Position numbers and translations under genes: made by a program
Assembly (NCBI GenBank): GCA_036897095.1
Contig: JAYMSP010003007.1
Span: forward strand, 1 to 21,565
Direction: 5' to 3'
DNA from: Plantago elongata
Taxonomy: Eukaryota > Streptophyta > Magnoliopsida > Lamiales > Plantaginaceae
DNA: 21,565 nucleotides
Notes under the pieces: model-generated
The model's input: the letters and a program-made list of their open reading frames with translations, nothing else
Databases searched by the model: none
Told to the model about the DNA's origin: nothing
Shown: piece after piece, positions 10,084 through 18,904 of the stretch
Numbering within the stretch: the first letter of the stretch is position 1
How the letters are laid out: each line of letters starts with the position of its first letter

Positions 10084-10524
10084 CTTAGCCACCATCCTCG
10101 CAATGAAATCCTCGTACCGGATCTTACCATCGGACTCGACCTCCACCTCACGGATCCACTCATCGAACTCAGCCGGCTCCAATTTCTCCCCAATGCTGGT
10201 CAAAATGTGCCTGAGATCGGAAACAGCGACGCATCCAGTTCCGTCCTTATCGAGCACCTTGAAGGCGTCACGCAGCTGGCGATCGAAGGGCTCTGGCTTC
10301 AAATGCTTCGTCATGAGATCAATAAAGCGATTGAAATCGAAGGGAGAATTGAGCTTCTCTTCAGCGATTATGGACTTGAGCTGTGCTTGGGTAGGGTTTC
10401 CGCCGAGTGAACGCATGAGGATACCGAGCTCAGACGGAGCAATTTTTCCATCGCCGTCTGTGTCGAAGAGGGTAAAAGCTTCCTTCATCGATGAAACCTG
10501 ATCGCTGCTCAGATCTTTCCCCAT
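10081..10524 (-). CDS. CML13/14-like: Calmodulin-like protein, CML13/CML14 type (EF-hand protein)
   Basis: An intact single-exon reading frame of 147 residues starting [20 protein letters not shown], very close to the plant CML13/CML14 group along its full length. EF-hand 1 has a canonical calcium loop at residues 21-32 (D21, D23, D25, E32). EF-hand 2 (about 55-66) has lost its acidic ligands. EF-hand 3 (92-103, [12 protein letters not shown]) ends in D instead of E. EF-hand 4 (128-139) begins with E and also ends in D. Probably only the first hand binds calcium well, as known for this group. Family members are cytosolic adaptors that bind IQ motifs, including those of class VIII and XI myosins, IQD proteins and CAMTAs, much as light chains do. 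The ATG at 10524 gives the family's usual start and length. The sequence upstream is purine-rich on the sense strand, as for a plant leader. No frameshift or internal stop is present, so the gene is probably functional. Confidence 0.95.
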   Translation of the reverse strand: MGKDLSSDQVSSMKEAFTLFDTDGDGKIAPSELGILMRSLGGNPTQAQLKSIIAEEKLNSPFDFNRFIDLMTKHLKPEPFDRQLRDAFKVLDKDGTGCVAVSDLRHILTSIGEKLEPAEFDEWIREVEVESDGKIRYEDFIARMVAK

Positions 10525-10625
10525 TTTTGGTTTTTCTCTGCTTCTTTCTTTCTGTTGTTTCTTTTCTAGAAGAGCGACTAGTAGTGTTTTTTCAATATTT
10601 CAAGAGGGTCACTGGTTAGGGTAAA
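10525..10625 (-). promoter_or_regulatory. Probable 5' leader and proximal promoter of the CML gene
   Basis: On the minus strand the bases before the ATG are A- and purine-rich (aaacaacagaaagaaagaag at about 10534-10553), typical of plant 5' untranslated leaders. Further upstream, accctaacc (10614-10622) resembles the plant telo-box (core ACCCTAA), which is common in promoters of broadly expressed genes. An A/T-rich gaaatattgaaaa at about 10587-10600 is the only TATA-like stretch. The assignment rests on motif resemblance only. Confidence 0.35.
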
Positions 10626-11087
10626 TATGGGAATGTGGAACGTTTGGTTTTCAATCTAAACTATTTTATTTTCATCGAAAATTTATTAACGTTCTGAAAA
10701 ATATTAAATACCATCCATACTAAATGTCATCTTTTAAATGAACAAATTTTGTTCAGATCAGTAAAACTTCTATACAAAATTAATAACATAGATGGGTGAT
10801 TGGATGAATTACATAAACACCCCTTATTATTTACCCTATTACATACTAGTTTTGATATTCCAACAATTATATCCAAACTCATTTTTCATCTCCGGGATTG
10901 ACTCCGGTGATTAACTAACATAAATTACTTATGTGGAGTGAACGTGACTCTTATGTGACATGAATTTATATATAATTATGAAACAAACATCAAAATTTAA
11001 AATTTAGTTTTTAATGTCGTAGAAAATTTAATTTAAACGTTGAAACAAAAAAGTTATTTCATTAACAACATATATAAACGTATTGTT
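10626..11087. other. Gene-free spacer between the CML gene and the LINE insertion
   Basis: AT-rich, with no coding similarity. The part 10808-10930 (aattacataaacacccctta, ctccgggattgactccggtg) has the flavour of a dispersed plant repeat and weakly resembles the attacatgtacaccc motif of 13195-13240, but no boundaries are visible. Confidence 0.4.
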
Positions 11088-11972
11088 CTTATCAACATGA
11101 CCTTTTTTTTTTTAAAAACCGTGTAAACTTTTATTCCAAAATAACTCAGTACAAAAGTCGATCCAAAATAGATCCAGACTGTAAAAATTAGGACAAGTAG
11201 ACAAGCTAGACACCTTAATGTTGCCTATGCAGAGCCTTAACAAACTCAAAAAGAGCAGGTACTCTACAACATCTAGTAACAACCACATTAATCACATCCA
11301 AAGAACAAGGCCTAGGAACATGTATATCATAAAATACAACCTGGTTCCTAATGTGCCAAATATAATAAACAATCTCAGTAAATTAAGACAATTTTCAGTA
11401 TCTTGGCACCAACACCCTTGCCTTTAGTCTTCAATAAAATTCAAGGCATCTCTACATCCCAAGGCTGAGCCTAATGATTTATCAGCATCCAAGTTAACAC
11501 TCCAATCCACACTGCAGCATAAAATGTGCAAGAGAAAAACAAGTGTGCAACAATTTATATACCACCACATAAAGCACAAAGATCATCATTTAGGATCCCA
11601 AACCTGAGTAAATTGTGTTTAGTGTATAGCTTGCCATGACAAGCCATCCATAGTACAAAATGAGCCCTAGGTCTAGCCATATTAGAGAAGAATAATTTCT
11701 TCCAGACCACATCATCCTTATAGCATCTCAACTCCTTATACATCTTCCCAGTGGGGAATTTGATCCCAGTATGCATATTCCTCCAAGTCACGGTATGTAT
11801 CAGCCTAGCTATCTATGTACTTAAACATTGATCTATAAGCTAGGAGCATGAGGCTAGGGGTTGATACACCTGTACATCTCTGCCTTTAAGATAGTAGCTG
11901 TGGATTCACCTGACCCACAACTTATCAGCTTTTGAACTCACATTTCATAGTAGCTTAGCTTATCAACATGAC
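11088..11972 (-). mobile_element. 5'-truncated L1-type LINE with 14-bp target-site duplication
   Basis: The insertion (11102-11958, 857 bp) is bounded by identical copies of cttatcaacatgac at 11088-11101 and 11959-11972. It has a T run at 11103-11113, which is the poly(A) tail of a minus-strand element lying directly against one duplication. Coding remnants at the other end match the C-terminal zinc-binding region of plant LINE reverse transcriptases. Poly(A), a perfect target duplication and 5' truncation together are the hallmarks of target-primed reverse transcription. The duplication is still exact while the coding part has several stops. That may mean the copied parent was already defective or that decay is moderate. 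Confidence 0.9.
11550..11935 (-). pseudogene. LINE reverse transcriptase C-terminus (zf-RVT region), broken
   Basis: Minus-strand translation gives ADKLWVR-stop-IHSYYLKGRDV, then SCS-stop-LID, and in the open part 11791-11555 DVVWKKLFFSNMARPRAHFV, then LWMACHGKLYTKHNLLRFGI and LCALCGG. These match the plant non-LTR retrotransposon zinc-binding domain (zf-RVT), whose hallmarks are W-x-x-W/L-x-L, P-K/R-x-x-F-x-W and C-x-x-C. The stops at R-stop-I and S-stop-L fall where tryptophan is expected (TGG to TGA or TAG), a G-to-A pattern fitting deamination of methylated cytosine. Only the last few hundred codons were ever present here, and the endonuclease and polymerase palm are absent. Confidence 0.8.
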
Positions 11973-12190
11973 GTTATTTATGTTAGAAATTAACTATAGT
12001 GTAACATATAATACAAGGTCAAAATAAATGAAAAAGGTAAAGTATTTAATTGTTTACATTTTCATTTCAAAAACTAATGTAATTAATTTTACTATTTTTA
12101 TATAGGTGTACGTAGGTATTACCATGAGAAATTATTTTTAAGATAAATTTTGTTCTCTTTTTCTAATCTTTCAAGTTTGACAGGATTTAG

Positions 12191-12388
12191 TCTCTGTTTA
12201 GCAAAACTAGCTGAAAAGCTAGTTGGTAGCTGAAAAGTTTCTGGTAGCTTTTTTTATTTTCAACAAGCTAACTTGATTAGCTTCTCAAACCAACAAGCTA
12301 GCTTGTTTAAGAAGCTGCGTGTTCACGTAACGAGTTTTTTTCAAAAAAATAAAATTCATTGAGCTGAAACACTAGTGGTATACAGGGC
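12191..12388. mobile_element. hAT-like MITE remnant with AGCT/CTAG-rich interior
   Basis: The left end tctctgtttagcaaaactag and the reverse complement of the right end (ggccctgtataccactagtg) share an imperfect inverted repeat. The interior repeats agctgaaaagctagttggta and aacaagctagcttgtttaag, giving strong self-complementarity. Elements of this look, opening with ccctgtttggc and packed with agctag words, are common hAT-type MITEs in dicots. I found no convincing 8-bp target duplication, so the ends are approximate. Non-coding. Confidence 0.5.
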
Positions 12389-12447
12389 CTTAATATCATA
12401 TTAAATTACACTGTTAACTCTATTATCTAAAAGTACACTTAACCAAG

Positions 12448-12567
12448 ATTTATTATGTTTGGACAATGAAGTGCACCTCAGTTGGTGAGATGCTCACCTC
12501 CAACCAATAGGTTGGGGATTCGAGTCACCCCTTTATCGTTTCAAAAAAAATAATTTATTATGTTTGG
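12448..12567 (+). mobile_element. Short tRNA-derived SINE with perfect 15-bp target-site duplication
   Basis: The 90-bp body (12463-12552) is flanked by identical copies of atttattatgtttgg at 12448-12462 and 12553-12567. The body consists of a tRNA-like head with box A (acctcagttggtgagatg) and box B (ggggattcgagtcacc), followed almost at once by cgtttc and an A run. There is essentially no tRNA-unrelated body, unlike most plant SINEs, which run to roughly 100-300 bp. The perfect duplication points to a recent insertion. It shares head (31 of 40 positions) and tail (cgtttcaaaaaaa) with the SINE at 9452-9510. Confidence 0.85.
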
Positions 12568-13188
12568 TTAACTTGCCCCATATCAATGATCCATTAGATG
12601 GAGGAGGAGATGTAGCCGTTCTATTGGAAACACAAAACAAACAAAACAATTCGAAAAATACCCTGCATAATCTTTTCACTTTGAATGTTGCGGTATTTTT
12701 GGATGGTTAACTATCATGCAAACATTTAATTGCTAAATTAAATTTCCAGTTTATGCTTCGCTAGGAATGGTAGTTCCAGTTATCATTCAACACCATTTGC
12801 ATTTATATTTACATGCTACGCACCGGCTTTCCGATTGTTGCTTGATTCAATCACTATGTTCGTAGTTAAAAACAAAGAGAAAGCATTTGGATATTCTACT
12901 CCAATTTTTATCATAATCACAAACCATGTGATTGATCAATTGACAATTGTTCTGTCACGGGATTTGATAATAGCAATATGTTGCCATATGAAATACGATA
13001 GAGTTTAAAAACTGAAAAAAGAAAAAAAAAACAAAAGAATTCGAATTGATCCCCGACTATCCTCTTATTTTTTGTCTTACGGGATATGGTCCTCTTCTAT
13101 CATTTTCCACGCTTCTGGATCGCAACATTAAATTAAGAAACACCAAAAAATTTTCCAAAAAAAAGGGTAATAAAATGGCTAGTTTTGT
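12568..13188. other. Gene-free spacer
   Basis: No coding similarity or repeat boundary recognised. It contains purine runs (gaaaaaagaaaaaaaaaac at about 13015) and a short block similar to other AT-rich intergenic DNA. Confidence 0.45.
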
Positions 13189-13426
13189 TGTTTGATAATT
13201 ACATGTACACCCATGCATGTTCCGGGTCAATTACATGTAAACCCTATTATGACTTTATTCCACAGGTCAAAACTTGCTAAAAATCAATTACAAATAGTCC
13301 CAACTGACATGAATGACCACGTGGACAAGGGTGTGTCCGGTGAGCTGATATTAGCACCAGCGTTGACCATTGGCTCTGTATGTAATTGATATCTGGATTT
13401 TGGGCACTGGTGTAATTATTCAAACA
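13189..13426. mobile_element. Putative inverted-repeat (MITE-like) element, 238 bp
   Basis: The left end tgtttgataattacatgtac and the reverse complement of the right end (tgtttgaataattacaccag) match over about 15 bases with one gap. Inside, the attacatgta motif recurs at 13197 and 13231. The interior has a G-box core cacgtg (13319-13324) and is richer in GC than its flanks. A 65-codon frame inside shows no family features. No target duplication was evident, so boundaries are tentative. Confidence 0.45.
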
Positions 13427-13571
13427 CTGGATACTAATCCACAAATGGGGCATCTAGCAGGGGTCGTTTATGTGATATTCTGTAACATGAATTTATTAGG
13501 TGTTGTACATAAAATTCATGTTTGACCGATAAGATGATGTCCAATTTGTTCTAATGTCAAATAAATACTAG

Positions 13572-14282
13572 GAAAGTTGTTTGATGAGTTGAACCGGAAA
13601 GTAAGAAAATTCGATTCCAGATCAATTTTCGGTTCGTACAAATTGGTAAATTCCGATTCCGATTCGGTTCCAGTTCAAGTCCGAAAAGACCGGAATACAA
13701 ATACCATGTAATTTCCTTGCTATTATTGATTTTTTGAATTATTTTGTATTCATGTGAATGAGTAATGGGTAATCAAATAATTACCTTACTTAGGTACACA
13801 TTTAATACATATACCTTATACTTCGAATCTTCCAAGTACACCATAATCACGTAGTTAATGTTCATTAATTAATTTGAAAGTTCTAAATGGAGCACTTATG
13901 TTAACTAATGGTTTGTTTTTCATAAAAAGGTTGATGCACACTAACTATAACAAGATATCAACAGTAAATAGTAATTACAAATTAGTTTTTCATCATGCTT
14001 GGCCATTATATTACTTTGTTTTACACTTTGGATTTCGTTTACAAGGAGAACAATAGAAGAGTTTTCGATCAATAGCTAAATTTAACGAGAAAGGTATGCT
14101 TAAAAAATAAATACGGATCATTCGGGCAAAATCGAAACCTAACCGGTTGATCCGGTTCGGTTTCTTTTTGGACCGGATACTTACCATATCGGTTTCTGGA
14201 CTATACAATTTAATGATTCCGGGTCCGGTTTATCCTGGTCCCGGTCTGATTGAGTTTCGGTTCTAAATCGGTGAACATCCTT
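13572..14282. mobile_element. hAT-like non-autonomous element with CCGGTTCGGTT-type subterminal repeats
   Basis: The outer 120-170 bp at each side are packed with variants of gaaccgga, attccgattcggttcc, ccggttcggttt and gtccggttta, on opposite strands at the two ends, while the middle (13740-14100) is plain AT-rich DNA. The right end ttctaaatcggtgaacatcc reads outward as ggatgttcaccgatttagaa followed by ccgaaac, a style of terminus common in plant hAT-type MITEs. The left terminus near gttgaaccggaaag is more worn. Short transposase binding sites repeated near both ends are characteristic of hAT elements. No transposase is encoded. Confidence 0.55.
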
Positions 14283-14690
14283 ACCTTTGATTAATTACAT
14301 AGTAGAGCGATGAGTTCTGGCCTTTTTTCTTTTTTAATTAAAAGAAGTTAATCTAACAGATGTATTATATAATTGTTTTAAGGTGCGTGATTTGTAGGAA
14401 CCCACAATTACCAATACATTTCAAAAGAAAGCAAACCGCGACACACACACACCATTTGAATCAGAGTATGAAACTAAATTAATTAAGCTAGATAAATATA
14501 TAATGATCGACAGAAGATTATAAATATACATTGTAATTAATTAACGATAATGATTATGCAATGTGTATAGAACTATATACTGTAAATAAATTGCTAAATA
14601 TAAATTTGGATAAGAAAATACCTGAATATGAATTGAACTTTAGCTAATTTTGTTTGGATTACAGAGACTTGATTGGTTAGAGCAACCTCC
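14283..14690. other. Gene-free spacer before the chromovirus fragment
   Basis: Very AT-rich, with no coding similarity or LTR seen. A short CA run (acacacacac) lies at about 14441. The retroelement therefore has no visible 5' LTR, gag, protease or polymerase core beside it. Confidence 0.45.
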
Positions 14691-14702
14691 ATATGGTTTA
14701 TA

Positions 14703-15210
14703 GCTCAGTATGGAGTTATAGCTAGACCTCTGACAGATCTCACAAGGAAATGGGCTTTTAAATGAAACTCAGATGATGACAAAGCTTTTACTACTCTGAA
14801 ATAACTCATGGTGACAGCTCCAATTTTAGCTCTTCCTGATATCTCAAAGCAATTTGTTATTGAAACAAATTCCTGCCAGTCTGGTATTGGAGATGTTTTG
14901 ATGTTGGATAAGAAACCAATTACATTTTTCAGTTAGGCCTTATGTCCTAGGAACCAAGCACTTTCAACATATGAAAAAGAGTTATTGGCAATTCATACTG
15001 CACTGGGAAAATGGTCAAATTATTTAACAGGATCACAATTTATTATCAGAATTAACCATGCTAGCATGAGATTTCTTAATGAATATAAAATTGTAACTGC
15101 TTTACAGCAGAAATGGTTGTACAACCTACTTGGCTATGATTTCATCATTGAGTACAAGCAGGGCAAACACAATGTTGTTGAAGATGCCTTATCCAGGAAA
15201 TATGAATCAA
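14703..15210 (+). pseudogene. Retroelement RNase H domain, catalytic residues lost
   Basis: Frame starting at 14703 reads the connection region WAFK-stop-NSDDDKAFTTLK-stop-LM and then APILALPDISKQFVIETNSC. In Ty3/gypsy elements the last motif is normally VIETDAS. Here the first catalytic aspartate has become N (AAT). The later motif IRINHASMRFL likewise shows N in place of the D of RTDH. The glutamate of YEKELLAI and the aspartate of EDALSR remain. Two of the four metal-binding acidic residues are therefore gone, both by a change explained by G to A. A TAG replaces the expected Q in the FFSQA motif. The domain cannot be active. Confidence 0.85.
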
Positions 15211-15389
15211 ATGATTCTGAGGAAAATGCTAAGTTGAGTGCAGTGGCAACACATATCCAAACTCTTTGGATTTCTGAGATTTTAACTAGCTATGTGGGTG
15301 ACACTGCATTGACTGATTTGATGGCAGCCACTCACTTAACTCTTGATGGTGAGTATTCTATGATTGAAGGAATTTTGAGGTGGAAGGGT

Positions 15390-16054
15390 AGGATTGTGAT
15401 TGGTTCAAAGGGTGGCATCAGAGAAAATATAATACAAGCTATTCATTCATCTGCTATAGTTGATCATTCAGGGGTTCATTCCAGTTACATGAGAGCAAAG
15501 GCCCTATTCTATTGTAAGGAAATGAAGAGTTACATTGAGCAATACATAGTCAGTTGTTATATATGCAAGCAATGTAAAACTGAGAATATGGCTTCTCCAG
15601 GTTTCCTCCAACCACTCTAGCTTCATGATACACCATGGAGTAGCATTTCCATGGACTTTATTGAGGGTCTTCCTATGTCTCATGGCAAGAAGGTTATATG
15701 GGTTATTGTGGACCGATTAACTAAATATGCACACTTTATTGCCATTAGCCACCTGTAGAGATGTTAGCCTCCATTTTCATACAGGAAATTCATAAACTCC
15801 ATGGATTACCTGAAAGCATCATCGGTGATAGAGATGCTGCTTTTACAAATGAGTTTTCAAAGTCATTTTCCAAGCTTTTGTGCACTAAGCTTCACACGAG
15901 TACAATTTACCATCCTCAGAGTGATGGTCAAACTGTGAGAGTTAACATGTGTTTGGGGACTTATTTGAGATGTATGATTACCAACCAACAGAAGAAGTGG
16001 TTCCAATGGCTTGCTATGGATGAATGATGGTACAATACCAACTTCCACCATTCC
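15390..16054 (+). pseudogene. Retroelement integrase (zinc finger and catalytic core), DDE triad broken
   Basis: The HHCC zinc finger is intact: H in IHSSAIVDHSGV (two histidines) and C-x-x-C in SCYICKQCK. A TAG at 15618 interrupts the linker. The core's first aspartate is present in [10 protein letters not shown] (about 15650) and the second in IIGDRDAAFTNEF. The third catalytic residue, the E of the usual QTERVN motif, is V here (QTVRVN, codon GTG), which breaks the DDE triad. A frameshift with a small deletion lies at about 15750, between YAHFIAISH and the helix starting IFIQEIHKLHGL. Further stops occur at about 16025 and 16074. Confidence 0.85.
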
Positions 16055-16078
16055 CTGAAAACTTCTCCTTTTTAAGCC

Positions 16079-16690
16079 TTGTATGGTTTCCCTCCTCCTC
16101 AGCTGGTTCTTGGTCCTTATCTACAAACCACTTGCACAGCTGCTCAATCAATGGTGCAAACCAGACAACAAATGTTGCAGGTTCTTAAGGAAAATCTCTT
16201 ACAGGCTCAAGAACGTATGAAACATTTTGCTGACAAGAAACATAGTGAACACGAATTTCAAGTGGGTGACTATGTCTTCTTTAAAATGCAACCTTTCAAG
16301 ACTCATAATATGTTTTGAAACGTCAATACAAGCTTTCTGTCAAGTATTATGGTCCTTTAGTCATCATATCTAGGGCTGGTCCTGTGGCTTACCAACTAGA
16401 TTTTCCAGAAGGGACTTGTATGTACAATGTGTTCCATGTCTCTCTCCTCAAGAAACAAATCAAGAATAACTATCATCCCTCTGCTACTCTCCCTGAACTT
16501 TCCACTGATGGAGTTCCACAGGTCTACCCCATTGCCATTTTACAACGACGATTGGTGAAGGTCCGTAATTGAACAGTTGAAGAACTTCTCATTCATTGGA
16601 GCAATCTCACTCCGGAAGAAGCTACTTGGGAGAAATCTGCCACCATTCAGGTCCAATTTCCCGATTTTGCATTGTCTTGTGGTCAAGACA
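16079..16690 (+). pseudogene. Retroelement integrase C-terminus: GPY/F module and chromodomain-like tail
   Basis: Reads ALYGFPPP (start by frame, not ATG), then a helical stretch LQAQERMKHFADKKHSEHEF and QVGDYVFFKMQPF. A one-base frameshift at about 16316 moves to KYYGPLVIISRAGPVAYQLD and VFHVSLLKK, the GPY/F module of Ty3/gypsy integrases. The tail has PIAILQRRLVK, a TGA at 16570, then ELLIHWSNLTPEEATWEKSA. The LIHW-x-N-L-x-x-E-E-A-T-W-E pattern is typical of the chromodomain-like tail of plant chromoviruses, which steers integration to chromatin. A few codons later the frame ends in double stops, close to the normal end of the polyprotein. Confidence 0.85.
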
Positions 16691-17363
16691 AAAGTAAGAG
16701 CGAGTTCATGTGATGAATGTGACTTTGCCAGAAACACAACTTCGATTAGCGTGTTCTTATATTAACTAGATGTCATTTTCGTATTACCGTTTTTACTGCT
16801 CCTTTCTTACTCAGGGTGAAATAGCCGTTAGAATATTTCCAATTCACGTGCTTGTCGATTCCTCGTGGCTCAATTATGCATTTGGTCGAGAATGCACAAT
16901 TGAATGCAGTTGGAGATTGAGTTTATCGAAGAATTTGGTTATGCTTTGTATTTCAGCCTATCTGTACTTCGATGATTTCTTGTACTATATTATTATCGAG
17001 TATTTTCATTGTCCGATCGTATTGTCGATTTATTTGTGTGTGTTTAGCGATTGAGAAAGTGGGTCATAACAGCTGTGAAGACTTTAGTTTTCTCAACTAA
17101 AAACCATTTATCTAAACACGCTCGTGGGTGTTGGTTATGGTAAGTTTACAAGTGAGCTTTCTTTCTAACTTGCTTAGTTATCATAGAGAGCTCCTCTGAT
17201 ACAATAAAACTCACCCTTAAAATAAATCTCTCAATACAATATATTAAGTAACTAAACTTAATTCATTGACGCAATTTTATGGCGTAATTCAGAACAATTG
17301 AGTCCTTTCATCAATTTAATTAGTTATAATATAATATGTGAATTACCAAATGTATCATCGGAT
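16691..17363. other. Gene-free sequence after the chromovirus, possibly a worn 3' LTR
   Basis: In an intact chromovirus the polypurine tract and 3' LTR would lie here. I could not identify a polypurine tract, TG...CA termini or a partner LTR. Two open frames here (near 16577-16765 and 16770-17054) have no family features. Confidence 0.35.
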
Positions 17364-17435
17364 GTTGCTGCGTTGTAGTGGTTATCACGTTAGTATTTCA
17401 CGCTAAAGGTCTCCAGTTCAATCTTGAGCAGACAC
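17364..17435 (+). pseudogene. tRNA-Val-like pseudogene or SINE head
   Basis: Folds as a cloverleaf. The acceptor arm is gttgctg with cagacac (5 of 7 pairs), the D-arm contains gtagtggttatcacg, the anticodon stem is ttagt with gctaa (4 pairs plus one T-G), and the T-arm is tccag-ttcaatc-ttgag, with one A-C mismatch and one G-T. The body, including ttatcacg and aaggtctcc, is that of a plant tRNA-Val. The anticodon loop is atttcac, which would put TTC (Glu) at the anticodon instead of a Val anticodon. The T-loop lacks the normal TTCGA (it is ttcaa). These defects argue against a working tRNA. No target duplication was found to prove a SINE. Confidence 0.55.
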
Positions 17436-17682
17436 AAATTTAACTTCTAATTTTTTGTCGTCTTTCCATTCAAACCATAGTTAAAAAAGATAAACCAACA
17501 ATATAAGTCAATTTAAAACTATATGAATGTTCACCTTCTCCTTTGGTACAACTTCTCTTTTACTAATTAATAACAACACCAACTCAATATAACAGACAAA
17601 ATGTTCTATATACTACACACATGCATATATAAAACTCAATCTTTTTAAAAATTGATGATCCAAATTTAATTCCATATGAAGC
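17436..17682. other. Spacer downstream of the DUF1442 gene (its 3' side)
   Basis: On the minus strand this holds the 3' untranslated region of the DUF1442 gene. No canonical AATAAA is clear, although A/T-rich stretches near 17625-17660 are suitable for plant polyadenylation. Nothing else recognised. Confidence 0.4.
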
Positions 17683-18415
17683 TTACGCTTGGATTGAACC
17701 TTTTCGATCTTTTCTCTGTAAATTTCTTCGTCCAACTCTAAAAACATGTTCTTCCCCTGTGTATTTATCTACTTGAACAACCCAACGGCTAGTTTTCTTA
17801 CCCAGTCGCGTCATTCCACTCACTAGCACCCCTGCCCCAATCGGCACCAGATGCAAATCGACTCCTGAACACCTAGAAGTTCCCATTGAATAAGCATTGT
17901 ATCCCAAAACCAACCCTTGCAAGAAACTTTTTGCACCTTCAAGTATCCCTTCACAATCTTTAAGCCTACAATCAACGACAACGCAATCTGCTCCTCTATA
18001 CTCACTACTAATCAAATCTGCTGCGTCCCCAATTACAAACTCAACATACATTTCCCTTTCATTAAGAAATTGTTTTGACTTTTGCAACTCCTTCGCGCTA
18101 CCAAGAATACATACGACCTTTCCATTTGTTTGATAAGCGGCTGCTACTAGTGCTAGGGTGGTGGAATCTGCTGCAGCTCCACATGCCTGGACTAGTAATT
18201 GCGCGTTTGTTCCAGCAACAAGTGCTGAGATGAACTCGGATGCATTGGGTTCCTTTTCTCCTTCTCCCTGCATAAGTTATTGGAGAATTAATATAAATGA
18301 CGGACTTAGATATCACACATGACACATGTATATAAGTTGGAACATTTAAGATACTTACCATGTTTATGGCTTGAAGATAGGCATTAGTAGCGTTTTCTAC
18401 AGACCAGTGAGTCAT
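17683..18415 (-). CDS. DUF1442 family protein (two exons)
   Basis: Exon 1 is 18415-18359, beginning MTHWSVENATNAYLQAINM. The intron 18358-18268 (91 bp, phase 0) has donor ATG|GTAAGT and acceptor ATGCAG|GGA. Exon 2 is 18267-17683 with stop TAA. The spliced protein is 213 residues. It matches plant DUF1442 proteins throughout: the N-terminal W-S-x-E-N-A-T-x-A-Y signature, then EFISALVAGTNAQLLVQACG, VVCILGSAKEL and ADCVVVDCRLKDCEGIL. Ending near VDKYTGEEHVFRV-G plus a basic tail is usual for the family. The layout suggests a Rossmann-like fold related to SAM-dependent methyltransferases, but no activity is established, and annotations of these proteins as ankyrin/KH proteins are misleading. No signal peptide or membrane segment is visible. 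No stops or shifts, so probably functional. The ATG at 18273 within the intron-exon border is not the start, because the exon 1 signature is essential to the family. Confidence 0.9.
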
Positions 18416-18474
18416 TTTCTATTCAAAGTTGTAATAGTGTGATGAGAGGTTTGATTTGGATGGATTTGGCACTT

Positions 18475-18484
18475 CAATATATAG
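18475..18484 (-). promoter_or_regulatory. TATA box of the DUF1442 gene
   Basis: The minus strand reads ccactatatattgaag, with a TATATA core at 18483-18478, about 63 bp upstream of the ATG at 18415. Transcription would start about 30 bp downstream of it, leaving a leader of roughly 30-35 nt. Position and sequence fit a plant TATA box. Confidence 0.6.
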
Positions 18485-18904
18485 TGGAAAATGTGATGGA
18501 AAAAGACAAAAGTAATTGAGAAGGAAAAAATGGAGTTATTTAAGATTCTAGATAAGCGTTTAACTGAGCTGATTGTTTACTCTAATTGATATATTCACGA
18601 TGGAACGTCCACGGGATATTCAAACCTTGGACTAAAAAGAACAACAGAGTTTGTCCTTTTTGTTGTAAGTAATTTCTTAAGAAACACTTATAATTCCACA
18701 AAAAGACATCTTTTCTTTCTTTACTTAAATTACAAATAAACTATCGGGATCGAATAAGTTTATATACGAAGACAACAAAGTCTAAGTTGAATAAGATTGA
18801 ATAAGAGTATAATGGCGTCGTGAAGCAATCGAAATTAAATGTTCAGTTATAATATAAAAACTGTATTTAAATTTTATTTTTGATTCGATATCTACCACAA
18901 AACT

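Larger units (their letters stand above)
14691..16690 (+). mobile_element. Ty3/gypsy chromovirus fragment (RNase H, integrase, chromodomain-like tail), dead
   Basis: The fragment keeps, in order, the last stretch of reverse transcriptase (AQYGVIARPLTDLTRKWAF), RNase H, the integrase zinc finger and catalytic core, the GPY/F module and a chromodomain-like tail. Gag, protease, most of the polymerase and both LTRs were not found. It carries several in-frame stops (TAA and TAG where Q is expected, TGA where W is expected) and at least two frameshifts, near 15750 and 16316. Most stops fit C-to-T or G-to-A change, as expected of methylated, silenced elements. Domain detail is in the three following entries. 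Loss of the whole 5' half suggests truncation by deletion. Confidence 0.9.

Noticed and set aside
10013..10501. 162-codon plus-strand frame opposite the CML gene, and a second at 10033-10410
   Set aside because: They lie antisense to a highly conserved gene, start on non-family sequence and owe their openness to the codon use of the real gene.
14691..16690. An intact retrotransposon polyprotein
   Set aside because: Multiple stops, at least two frameshifts, lost catalytic residues and absence of gag, protease and LTRs.
17364..17435. A functional tRNA-Glu or tRNA-Val gene
   Set aside because: Acceptor and T-arm mismatches, a non-standard T-loop and conflict between body and anticodon identity.
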